Assembly (NCBI GenBank): GCA_051453625.1 | Contig: JBOZIK010000001.1 | Location: 289,334,675 to 289,378,761, forward strand | Source: Welwitschia mirabilis | Taxonomy: Eukaryota; Gnetophyta; Gnetopsida; Welwitschiales | Direction: 5' to 3' | DNA: 44,087 bases | Part shown: positions 33,354-43,289 of the stretch, in pieces | How the letters are laid out: each line of letters begins with the position of its first letter | Numbering within the stretch: position 1 is the stretch's first letter | Position numbers and translations under genes: made by a program | Notes under the pieces: model-generated | Databases searched by the model: none | Told to the model about the DNA's origin: nothing | The model's input: the letters and a program-made list of their open reading frames with translations, nothing else

Positions 33354-33941
33354 NNNNNNNNNNNNNNNNNNNNNNNNNNNNNNNNNNNNNNNNNNNNNNN
33401 NNNNNNNNNNNNNNNNNNNNNNNNNNNNNNNNNNNNNNNNNNNNNNNNNNNNNNNNNNNNNNNNNNNNNNNNNNNNNNNNNNNNNNNNNNNNNNNNNNNN
33501 NNNNNNNNNNNNNNNNNNNNNNNNNNNNNNNNNNNNNNNNNNNNNNNNNNNNNNNNNNNNNNNNNNNNNNNNNNNNNNNNNNNNNNNNNNNNNNNNNNNN
33601 NNNNNNNNNNNNNNNNNNNNNNNNNNNNNNNNNNNNNNNNNNNNNNNNNNNNNNNNNNNNNNNNNNNNNNNNNNNNNNNNNNNNNNNNNNNNNNNNNNNN
33701 NNNNNNNNNNNNNNNNNNNNNNNNNNNNNNNNNNNNNNNNNNNNNNNNNNNNNNNNNNNNNNNNNNNNNNNNNNNNNNNNNNNNNNNNNNNNNNNNNNNN
33801 NNNNNNNNNNNNNNNNNNNNNNNNNNNNNNNNNNNNNNNNNNNNNNNNNNNNNNNNNNNNNNNNNNNNNNNNNNNNNNNNNNNNNNNNNNNNNNNNNNNN
33901 NNNNNNNNNNNNNNNNNNNNNNNNNNNNNNNNNNNNNNNNN
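33354..33941. other. Assembly gap, 588 N
   Basis: Undetermined bases directly after the CA microsatellite; assembly probably failed at the simple repeat. Long open frames predicted across it are artefacts. Confidence 0.99.
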
Positions 33942-34167
33942 ACGAATCATTGAACTCAGAGGGGAGGGATGAATAAGATCTAATAAAAAATGATTTCATG
34001 AAAATCAGATTTAAAAGTTAGATAATAAATTCCTTACCAAGATAACATGGTTCCCCAACTTAGGTATGTCCATACACAGAGGGTAGCTTCTTCTTACACC
34101 TCTAAATATTCTTTACTTGTAAAGAATAGTGGTTTTAAAGCACCACCAACATTATATACAAAAAATA

Positions 34168-34357
34168 AGAGGCTTCTTGTAAGGTAGCACTTTCTTATTC
34201 TTAGGGATAACTAACAATACAATATCAAAAAATAAATATGCACACCAATACAGTCATAATGTGAGATGCTTCTCATAAGGTAGTACTCTCTTCCTCTTAG
34301 GAAAAACCAATAATACAATAACATAATTTTCTCTTAAGCACTCACAAAGCACACCTG
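34168..34357. repeat. About 95-bp tandem duplication in the SIRE-like LTR
   Basis: Two units start with GAGGCTTCTTGTAAGGTAG (34168) and GAGATGCTTCTCATAAGGTAG (about 34263) and stay alignable through ACTAACAATACAAT/ACCAATAATACAAT. They are diverged, so the duplication is old. Confidence 0.65.
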
Positions 34358-34888
34358 TACAAGGATTGCCTTATAATATGGAATCCTAGTAAAGGATCCT
34401 CAGGTCTTGATAATAGAAAAATGGACTGTATAAGAGCATTAAAGAATATCATAGTCCAATAAAAGAAGTTCCAACATATTATAATGACAAATGGATCAAT
34501 AAACTTGAATGATGTATCTTTGATGGAGAGCTTTAGTTCCTTCTTCTTATTGTCAACATAAGTGCTAATAAATGATGCAGCATTTATATAATCCTATGTA
34601 TAAAGATGTGGTCACTTTAAATTTCCTTACAAATGATAGCTTGATACTTCATGAGTAGATCCAATAACTCATGCACTCATGCATTCTTCATTATGTATTC
34701 TAGATTCATAAGATCTTTCCATCGCATCATTTCTTTATAACTTTTGCAAAGTTTATAGTTATTTAACCTAGAAGATTAGTGTTTAAATTTTGTAACTATC
34801 GTGCAATAAATAGAAATGGATAGACATTGAACATGCAACATTTATTTTATTTAACATAAACCTTAATTAAAGACATATTCAAAATTGT

Positions 34889-35292
34889 AGACATCTTCTA
34901 TCAATCAAACTTCTTTTACATGGAAGACGTCTTTAGTTAAAGTTCCTAGAAATGAATGAAACTTGAACTGTATAATGTTTAGCCCTTCATGATCATAAAT
35001 CCGTGATGCAAATCTTGATAGCTTTCCTAGAACATAAAGTATTCATCATACTATAAATTATTTCTATTACCTATTTTAGTTTAGAGTAGACATCTTCAAA
35101 TATTTAGATGTCTTTCATTTGTATTAGATCCATCTTTCATTATAGTTTTCTTCATTGAGATAACTACATTTTACCTATAATTTGAAAATTGGTTCATCAT
35201 GAATTTCTTTGAATCTATAGACATATTTACCATAGATGTATATAAGATTTAAAAAATCTTTCCCCTAGACATCTTTTATTCTCTAGATGTCT
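34889..35292. repeat. Cluster of AGACGTCT-type palindromes
   Basis: AGACATCT occurs at 34889-34896, 35088-35095 and 35267-35274. AGATGTCT occurs at 35106-35113 and 35285-35292. The CpG form AGACGTCT is kept at 34925-34932. All are one step from the same 8-bp palindrome by C-to-T change on one or the other strand. GACGTC is the C-box core bound by plant bZIP factors, so an ancestral regulatory role in the LTR is possible. Confidence 0.5.
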
Positions 35293-35467
35293 TTAGTCAA
35301 TTGATTAGGCATTTTTAATTCTAAGCTAAACTTTCCATGAGATTTGATATTTGATGTCTAACATGGGCTTATTCTTTTCATGAACTGATTTTCTTTGTAT
35401 TAACTTATTTACATAAGAACATAATATATTTAACAAGTGGAATCATTAAAACTATATTTTACCAGCA

Positions 35468-35480
35468 ATCTCCCCCTTTT
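35468..35480 (-). other. Polypurine tract of the SIRE-like element
   Basis: The - strand reads AAAAGGGGGAGAT just before the LTR start, preceded by TTTTGGACATCATT. It is close to the hallmark SIRE sequence (TTTTGTCATCATCAAAAAGGGGGAGATT). Confidence 0.85.
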
Positions 35481-35819
35481 TAATGATGTCCAAAACTTGG
35501 CAAATCTTATTAGTATAATAACATTGAATTAAGATATTAAAATTTAATAAATAAAAGCATATAAAATGTTTTATCAATAATATTAAGAAATACTAATTTT
35601 ATCCACTTAAATAAACATGTAGAGTATAGATTTAAAAAAGGTACATGAGCATTAGATATTTTGATTTAAGAAAAAGAATAACTAATCATGTAAATTAGTC
35701 AATAATATTATACCAATAACACACAAGATTAAAGCATGAAAAATGTGCCATCAAAAAAGATAAGAATAATGCACTAACAATAATGGTAGAAATAATAAAG
35801 CATGATGTATGCTCAAAAT

Positions 35820-37850
35820 CAAGAGTGATCATCAATGATCTTACTTAGGAAATTCAATCTAGTAATCTTATAATTAAGTCCTTTGTGCCCAAACAAGATG
35901 TTCATACTAAAACTAATTTGCTCTTGCTTCTCCCCATTTTGGATAGCATATAAAAAGGAGCTAATCACTAAGTATAGAGTCATGAATGTAGTGTGTACCT
36001 CCTCCTTCTTCATTGCTATCATTATCACTATCATGGATAGTGAAGGTCTAGATGGTATAGGATGAGGAAGATGTAGGTGGTAGTGTGTGGTACTTCCTAG
36101 AAGGCCACTAAGAAGTCTCATGAAGTCCCTTATAGGCCTATCTCCTCATATATGAAAATGTCTAAGAAGTGATAAAAGTACCAAAGAGCTAGCTATAGTG
36201 GTCTCTATAAAGGATGGTGGTGGTATTGTGGTAAGTGGTGATACATGAATAGGCTTTGTGGAAGGTGATGATAAAGATGGCATGCATGGTGATGATGAGG
36301 GATAAGAAGTGATGGTGGTTATGTAGAGAAATGAATAGCTAGATTGTGACATGGCTTATGGAACATAAGGGGCTAAATGTCTAACCTCTCTGACTCTATT
36401 TCCTACTATTCCTATAATGAAGCTAGAACCTATTGCTTCTTATGAACTTATGCCTATGTAAAAGACTAATGCTCCCCTTACACCTATGCCTTGTCTCTTG
36501 AAGACTTTGAAGAACTACTATTTATTACTCTCCTTAAGTCATAGCCTATAGGGCTAGAGGAGCCTCTTCTTTTAATTCGTCCTCTGAGTTTGTCCAACTG
36601 GGAGTTCCTATGGATTCCCAACTACCTATTAGTACTTTACCTTCATTGAATGTATACCTATGCTCTTTTAGTCTTAATAAATTATGGTCAATTTTTCTAA
36701 TCATCTTTGTAATTATTTTAAATCCCTTCTTAATGGATGATGAATTGTAAGAAGCTATGGAGTATGATCACTAAAATTATTATTTGATTGATGTTCTACT
36801 TATGCCCTTATGTAGTGGCACTTATATTCATCATTTTTTCCCTAAGTTTAGCTAGAGGCTTCTTCAGACAAATGAGGTTTACCTATAATTTTGATATAAT
36901 GGCACTACTAATAATTAAGTAAATTAAACAAGGATGATTCAAAGTCTAATTTTGATAAAATAATAATATAATATTCATGCACAAGATAAAGCCTAAATCA
37001 ACCTATAAGATTATAAGAAGATATTATGCAATGAAAGTATACATGGAGTTAGAGTAACTGTAGCTATAAACTTTGATTAGAATGTTATACAATGTAATCA
37101 AACTAAGTATAGATTCATATAGAATATAGATGCATCTGGAATCATGTCTTTACATTCTATGTTTTCATAAAAATTCATCTTAAGAGTGCTTAAATAAAAA
37201 TTACTCATAAATCTCCATGACACGCTGATAAAGTATGAAGTAAATATTTCTTTGAACAAATGAACATACAGCTGAGAGAGCTTAGAGTCATTAATGTTAA
37301 TAATTAAATTGATAAAACTAGAAGTATGATGTAATGAAGTACCTCTAACATGTATTTAAAAAGCCCCTATGCTAGTATCAATCTCATGGATGTTGGCATA
37401 AAATTCACTTATCCTTGGATCTGGAATACCTTGNNNNNNNNNNNNNNNNNNNNNNNNNNNNNNNNNNNNNNNNNNNNNNNNNNNNNNNNNNNNNNNNNNN
37501 NNNNNNNNNNNNNNNNNNNNNNNNNNNNNNNNNCTTGGATCTGGAATACCTTGACCCAATTGTACAATCATGTCTCCTTCAATCTAAGAAAAGTATGATA
37601 TAAGTTAATCATTCCTCTATTTTTAAAAGTTAATTTTCATTTCTACTATTATTAAGTTTCTTATCTAAGTCTTGTAATATTTTATAGCTATCTTATTATA
37701 AAACTAAGGCCCATATTAAGTCCTTTGTGCCTCAATTACTAGTTACTTACCTCTTAAGGCATCACTAGATTTTCCTCTAATCATTTTTAAAAATATACAT
37801 GAAAATATGAAGAGAAATTAACTAAAATACAAAATAATCACTGAAAATGT
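35820..37850 (-). pseudogene. Env-like 3' ORF remnant of the SIRE-like element
   Basis: From right to left on the - strand: IVQLG...ISEFYANI near 37500-37571, then VRGT near 37340, matching the [VI]REFYAN...YVRG signature of the plant putative transposon protein domain found in env-like ORFs. Next come LKEHRYTFNEGKVLIGSWES near 36640-36690; a Pro/Ser-rich stretch (36146-36352, PSLSSPSTKP, IPPPS); and an acidic patch (DSDNDSNEEGG near 36020). A non-coding 3' UTR leads to the purine tract. The order fits SIRE/Maximus elements. Frames are broken, and no function is claimed beyond family resemblance. Confidence 0.5.
37410..37560. repeat. Duplicated contig ends around a 100-N gap
   Basis: The 20-mer beginning CTTGGATCTGG ends at 37433 and recurs at 37534 after exactly 100 N. 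The two contigs overlap by only about 20 bases. Confidence 0.85.
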
Positions 37851-38978
37851 ACACCTATGTTGTGGTACATATTTTGTGCAATCTTGAAGTCCTTAGGTAG
37901 ACCTACACATCATATCACTTACACAGAAAAAACACACGCTAGTATAGACAGGAGTTTCACCCGAATGTCATAATTTCATGAAGGCTTACGCTTGGAGTTA
38001 GAGAAATGACATCAACTACTTTNNNNNNNNNNNNNNNNNNNNNNNNNNNNNNNNNNNNNNNNNNNNNNNNNNNNNNNNNNNNNNNNNNNNNNNNNNNNNN
38101 NNNNNNNNNNNNNNNNNNNNNNNNNNNNNNNNNNNNNNNNNNNNNNNNNNNNNNNNNNNNNNNNNNNNNNNNNNNNNNNNNNNNNNNNNNNNNNNNNNNN
38201 NNNNNNNNNNNNNNNNNNNNNNNNNNNNNNNNNNNNNNNNNNNNNNNNNNNNNNNNNNNNNNNNNNNNNNNNNNNNNNNNNNNNNNNNNNNNNNNNNNNN
38301 NNNNNNNNNNNNNNNNNNNNNNNNNNNNNNNNNNNNNNNNNNNNNNNNNNNNNNNNNNNNNNNNNNNNNNNNNNNNNNNNNNNNNNNNNNNNNNNNNNNN
38401 NNNNNNNNNNNNNNNNNNNNNNNNNNNNNNNNNNNNNNNNNNNNNNNNNNNNNNNNNNNNNNNNNNNNNNNNNNNNNNNNNNNNNNNNNNNNNNNNNNNN
38501 NNNNNNNNNNNNNNNNNNNNNNNNNNNNNNNNNNNNNNNNNNNNNNNNNNNNNNNNNNNNNNNNNNNNNNNNNNNNNNNNNNNNNNNNNNNNNNNNNNNN
38601 NNNNNNNNNNNNNNNNNNNNNNNNNNNNNNNNNNNNNNNNNNNNNNNNNNNNNNNNNNNNNNNNNNNNNNNNNNNNNNAACAGTTGTTATCCTGATTGTC
38701 ATCTAGACGATAAAAGGGATGACGTCGCCTTAGCACCTTGGATTGTGTGCCCTGTGCTTTGGTTTATGTATCGTGTGCTTGTCACTAGTCTTGATGTATC
38801 GTCTTCATTGTCGTCCGGATGATAAAATGGATAACACCTTCTTGATGTGTATGCTAAGTTCTGCAGTTGGCACTGTAGGTTTTTGTCCGTGTCAGTAATC
38901 CTATCATTTTGAGTGTCATCCACATGACCAAGAGGATGACGGTCTTATTTCCTTCTTTCTTTCCAAGGTAAGTCAACA
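37851..38978. other. Repeat mosaic, GC-richer, with GTCATCC/GGATGAC motifs
   Basis: This holds a 656-N gap (38023-38678). To its right a CpG-containing stretch carries three spaced motifs of the form TCATC...GA(C/T)GATAAAA.GGATGAC, near 38699, 38813 and 38919, about 105-115 bases apart. The open frames here (for example 38699-38923 on -) repeat a PFY..DDN.D pattern, which reflects the DNA repeat. I cannot assign a family. Confidence 0.45.
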
Positions 38979-39737
38979 NNNNNNNNNNNNNNNNNNNNNN
39001 NNNNNNNNNNNNNNNNNNNNNNNNNNNNNNNNNNNNNNNNNNNNNNNNNNNNNNNNNNNNNNNNNNNNNNNNNNNNNNNNNNNNNNNNNNNNNNNNNNNN
39101 NNNNNNNNNNNNNNNNNNNNNNNNNNNNNNNNNNNNNNNNNNNNNNNNNNNNNNNNNNNNNNNNNNNNNNNNNNNNNNNNNNNNNNNNNNNNNNNNNNNN
39201 NNNNNNNNNNNNNNNNNNNNNNNNNNNNNNNNNNNNNNNNNNNNNNNNNNNNNNNNNNNNNNNNNNNNNNNNNNNNNNNNNNNNNNNNNNNNNNNNNNNN
39301 NNNNNNNNNNNNNNNNNNNNNNNNNNNNNNNNNNNNNNNNNNNNNNNNNNNNNNNNNNNNNNNNNNNNNNNNNNNNNNNNNNNNNNNNNNNNNNNNNNNN
39401 NNNNNNNNNNNNNNNNNNNNNNNNNNNNNNNNNNNNNNNNNNNNNNNNNNNNNNNNNNNNNNNNNNNNNNNNNNNNNNNNNNNNNNNNNNNNNNNNNNNN
39501 NNNNNNNNNNNNNNNNNNNNNNNNNNNNNNNNNNNNNNNNNNNNNNNNNNNNNNNNNNNNNNNNNNNNNNNNNNNNNNNNNNNNNNNNNNNNNNNNNNNN
39601 NNNNNNNNNNNNNNNNNNNNNNNNNNNNNNNNNNNNNNNNNNNNNNNNNNNNNNNNNNNNNNNNNNNNNNNNNNNNNNNNNNNNNNNNNNNNNNNNNNNN
39701 NNNNNNNNNNNNNNNNNNNNNNNNNNNNNNNNNNNNN
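38979..39737. other. Assembly gap, 759 N
   Basis: Undetermined bases. The 302-codon open frame drawn across it is almost wholly N and is not a gene. Confidence 0.99.
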
Positions 39738-40244
39738 TAAGGTACGTTAACATTTGCATCATTTCATTCTTCTCCTATCCTGCAATCTTAGAATCAACTC
39801 GAGAATCTGCTAAAGATGCTGGATATCACCTATTTTTCTAATTATCTTATCATTCCTTCATAATCATCTGTATTGTATCAAAACCTGAATAACTAACTTA
39901 TAGAATTACTCAAAACACACCATCAAATTTCCACAAATTGGCATCACAACATAGCCCCTTACTTAGCCTTGTCAGTCCCTGACAAAGAAAGTGATTACTA
40001 TATTGCAAGCCAATTTGATAATACTGCATATCAATTATAACTAAGTCTATAATAATGATATTGTTCATTAAGCAAAAAGAAAAAAATCTCAGAGCCCCCT
40101 ACTTAAACATGTCACTATAAGATGAATGCAACGTAATAAAACTTATAAAGTGCACATGCTGTTGGATCTGCATGTCAAAATTTTACCTAAGACAACCTTG
40201 GCAGATTAAATCATTAATAGTTCAATACCCATAAAGGTATTCAA

Positions 40245-40259
40245 CCCCTCCTCCCCCCC
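40245..40259 (-). other. G-rich tract (- strand), copy 1
   Basis: The + strand shows C4-T-C2-T-C7. On the - strand this is a purine tract that could serve as a polypurine tract or fold as a G-quadruplex. The second copy is at 40958-40976. Confidence 0.5.
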
Positions 40260-40957
40260 ACAGGAGAAGCGAGCTATCCCAGATTGCACCTGAAAAGGGA
40301 GAGTATCGTCTCCATTAGTCGTGAGGATAATAGAAGTGGACGACAGAACCTAGAGAATAGAGTAAAGCACCAGAGAGGTGAAAATATGGTAGAGGAGTGA
40401 AGGATGATGCCTGAATAAGAAACCACAAAAAAGAATACTGACTTGCAGATGTGAGTACTCATCAGATCATGGAAACATCATAAAAAAAAAAAAGTAAGTC
40501 CATGCAGAAAGGCTATAAAGAAATAGCTCAGAAGATATTAGCAAAATAACAAGAGAGAAACAAAATGAAAATGGACAAGAAGAACATGAAGAAAATCGTG
40601 ATATTATCCTAAATGCTCGCTTAACAAATTCCTAAAGCAACAATCATAGAAAATCATCTAAATAATGATGCATGACATAATGTAGAACTTCATAAAATTC
40701 CACTCAATAGGGCAATGATTATGACGATGTCAAGTATGTCTAATGTTATCAAATAATGAATGATAAGATAAAAAGCTATTAAAACAGGAACTTACAAGCT
40801 ATCATCTCAAAACAACACTAGAATCCAGAAANNNNNNNNNNNNNNNNNNNNNNNNNNNNNNNNNNNNNNNNNNNNNNNNNNNNNNNNNNNNNNNNNNNNN
40901 NNNNNNNNNNNNNNNNNNNNNNNNNNNNNNNGTTCAATACCCAAAAAGGTATCCGAT

Positions 40958-40976
40958 CCCCCCCTCCCCCCCACCC
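40958..40976 (-). other. G-rich tract (- strand), copy 2
   Basis: The + strand shows C7-T-C7-A-C3. The - strand G3-A... order gives at least four G runs of three or more if the long runs are split, which is enough for a G-quadruplex. Confidence 0.5.
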
Positions 40977-41894
40977 AGAAGAGAAGCAAGCTGTCCCAGA
41001 TTGCACCTAAAAAGGGAGAGTGTCATCCCCATTTGTCGTGGGGACGATGAAAGCGAACAACAGAACCCAGAGAATATAGTAAAACACCAGAGAGGTAAAA
41101 ATATGATAGAAGAGTGAAGGATGATGCCAGAACAAGATACCACAAAAAAAAGAATACTGATTTGTAGATGTGAGTACTCATTAGATTATGGAAACATAAT
41201 AAGAAACTAGAAAAACTTAATTCCATGCAGAAAGGGTATAAAGAAATAGCTCAGAAGGTATTAGCAAAATAACAAGAGAGAAACAAAATGAAAATGGATA
41301 AGAAGAACATGAAGAAAATTGCAATATTACTGTAAATGCTGGCTTAACAAATTCCTAAAGCAACATTCATAGAAAATCACCTGAATAATGATGCATAACA
41401 TAATGTAGAACTTCATAAAATTACACTCAATAGGGCAATGATTATGATGATGCTAAGTATGCCAATGTGATCGAACAATATATGATAAAAAAATCATTAA
41501 AACAAGAACTTACAAGCTATTATCTTAAGAACAATACTAGAATCCATAAAAATAAAGTAATCATGTGGATGTACTATAAATAAAAATGAGTCTCGAAAAT
41601 AAGCAATGCCTCTAATGACACTAGGAACACCACTAATCTCATAGCCTCTAATTGCAATGTTATTTATACCATGATGAGGGGAGTGAAACCACTGTTAGAG
41701 GAGTAAGGACCTATATAGCATGGCCAACTGACCCCTCAGTGGAGTTTCCATAGCTACCATATCACACTTCCAAAGGCCCCTTTCAGGAATATTTGCCCCA
41801 GTGTGCTTGCGGTAGGATATCATGAGGGCCATATTTATAAGATAGAACATGAAGAAGCATGATCTTTATTAGATATATTTTTATTTCTTTTGTT

Positions 41895-41898
<4 letters not shown>

Positions 41899-41936
<38 letters not shown>
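41899..41936. repeat. (CT)19 microsatellite
   Basis: An uninterrupted CT run in a T-rich setting. Confidence 0.98.
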
Positions 41937-41943
<7 letters not shown>

Positions 41944-42445
41944 ATTACATAAAGTCCACATTACCTAATACTCATAAGGATAGAAGTGAAGTAATAAGAT
42001 AAGTAACAAGGAAGAACATGCTAAAATAATTGATCACTCATATCATTGAAAGAAAACACAAGAATCAAGACATCTTCCTTCAAAAAATGAACTTCATAGA
42101 CATACGAATGTCTAAAGACCGGGTGGAGTCAATCTTATCATTGATAATGTCCAAGTAAAATACTACTCATCATGGAAATGTCATAAGCCAAAACATTAGT
42201 CAAGAAGATGTTCAAGGGATAACATGGTGTTGACCAAGGACTGTGTTAAAGAAGGATTTAGAGAATGGCGAAAGGAAGATCCTCCTTTTTAAGAGGGGCT
42301 TCCAAAATAAGTTTTTTGACTATGTTCATGATTTCATTAGAAAATAATTTGTAGATTTTTAACTGTTATCCATTAACTTTTTGGATTTCTTTCATGTTTA
42401 AATCGGAAATCTCAACTGAGCCATTTGAGTGTACTTTCTCAATAA

Positions 42446-42545
42446 NNNNNNNNNNNNNNNNNNNNNNNNNNNNNNNNNNNNNNNNNNNNNNNNNNNNNNN
42501 NNNNNNNNNNNNNNNNNNNNNNNNNNNNNNNNNNNNNNNNNNNNN
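42446..42545. other. Assembly gap, 100 N
   Basis: This is the only 100-N gap whose two immediate flanks do not repeat each other. Its right flank instead matches 39868-39950. Confidence 0.95.
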
Positions 42546-42640
42546 TCAGTATTGCATCAAAACTTGAATAACTACCCTGCAGAATTACTCAAAACACATC
42601 ATCAAATTCCCACAAATTGGCATCGCAACAACCTATAAAA

Positions 42641-43289
42641 AAAATGGAATCTATTTCTACTTGCTATGAAGATGTCCATCAAATGCAAGCCATCTTTGTA
42701 AAGAAATTTGAGAAAATTAACCTTAAGAACTACTCTGAGAGGAATACCTATAAATTAAAGAATTAAAAATGAGATATGATGGTCTATTTTGTGATTAAAA
42801 CCCTATGCTTCTTATGTATTTTATTTTCACAATAGTTCTCAAAAGATGTCTACCTACTAAAAAATGTTTAAAACATGAAAGTAGACATCTATTCCATGAA
42901 AGAAGTCTACTGGTAAAAATTTTATAAGCCATTTTCTATAATGTAAAGATGTCTACTAATTTGAAGACTTTTAATTTCAAAATATTAAAAAGCATACATG
43001 ATCTTTAAAGACATCTATAACTTTAAAGATGTCTACTTTAAAGACATTTACAGTACTAAAGATGTATCTCTGATAAAAATTTACAAAACTAAAGACATCT
43101 ACCCTAAAAAATCCAAAAACTTTAGAAAACACCATGACTAATATTAAGTTAATAATATCACTTTAAAAAAGTATAGTAACATGCATAAAATTTAACTTCT
43201 TCAATGTCTACCTATAATATCAACTTATAAAATGATACAAAGTGGAGTCAATATTTAAATGATGTTATCTGATAACTTAACTAATTAGG
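42641..43289 (-). other. Non-coding stretch after SIRE-like pol, rich in AGACATCT/AGATGTCT
   Basis: On the - strand this follows the end of RNase H. No domain is seen. Many copies of the same motif as in the SIRE-like LTR occur (for example near 42848, 42882, 42948, 43007, 43025 and 43094). It is probably the spacer between pol and the env-like ORF, or LTR-derived sequence. Confidence 0.45.

Larger units (their letters stand above)
33942..35467 (-). repeat. 3' LTR of a SIRE/Maximus-like copia element
   Basis: The - strand starts TGCTGGTAAAATATAG at 35467, right after the AAAAGGGGGAGAT tract typical of SIRE elements. The far end near 33942-33985 reads CATCCCTCCCCTCTGAG, a C-rich block commonly near the end of such LTRs. 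The boundary lies in or near the 588-N gap. It carries a tandem repeat of about 95 bp and a cluster of AGACGTCT-type palindromes. No second LTR is in the window. Confidence 0.65.
40219..41545. repeat. About 610-bp duplication around a 100-N gap
   Basis: Both copies start GTTCAATACCCA, pass a C-rich tract, and end with ACTAGAATCCA(G/T)AAA. Exactly 100 N (40832-40931) lie between. Differences are scattered transitions and small indels. Confidence 0.85.
39738..42640. other. Unclassified repeat block inside the SIRE-like element
   Basis: No protein domain is recognised. Two pairs of direct repeats structure it. 40219-40831 matches 40932-41545 around a 100-N gap. 39868-39950 matches 42551-42632, both ending at CACAAATTGGCATC. 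The second pair sits near the outer edges of the block and might be the remains of terminal repeats of an inserted element, but the match is short. Confidence 0.35.

Noticed and set aside
33246-33999. Long open frames of 225-247 codons
   Set aside because: They consist of a dinucleotide repeat plus 588 N; the apparent openness comes from undetermined bases.
36146-36352. Proline/serine-rich 68-codon ORF as an independent host gene
   Set aside because: Position and order (EFYAN-type domain, Pro-rich stretch, acidic patch, purine tract, LTR) fit the env-like region of the SIRE-like element.
38854-39762. 302-codon open frame on the - strand
   Set aside because: Almost all codons are N from a 759-base gap.
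40274-40462. 62-codon ORF repeated at 41023-41226 as a conserved small protein
   Set aside because: The two frames belong to the two copies of the duplicated segment around a 100-N join and do not stay in the same frame throughout. DNA homology explains them.
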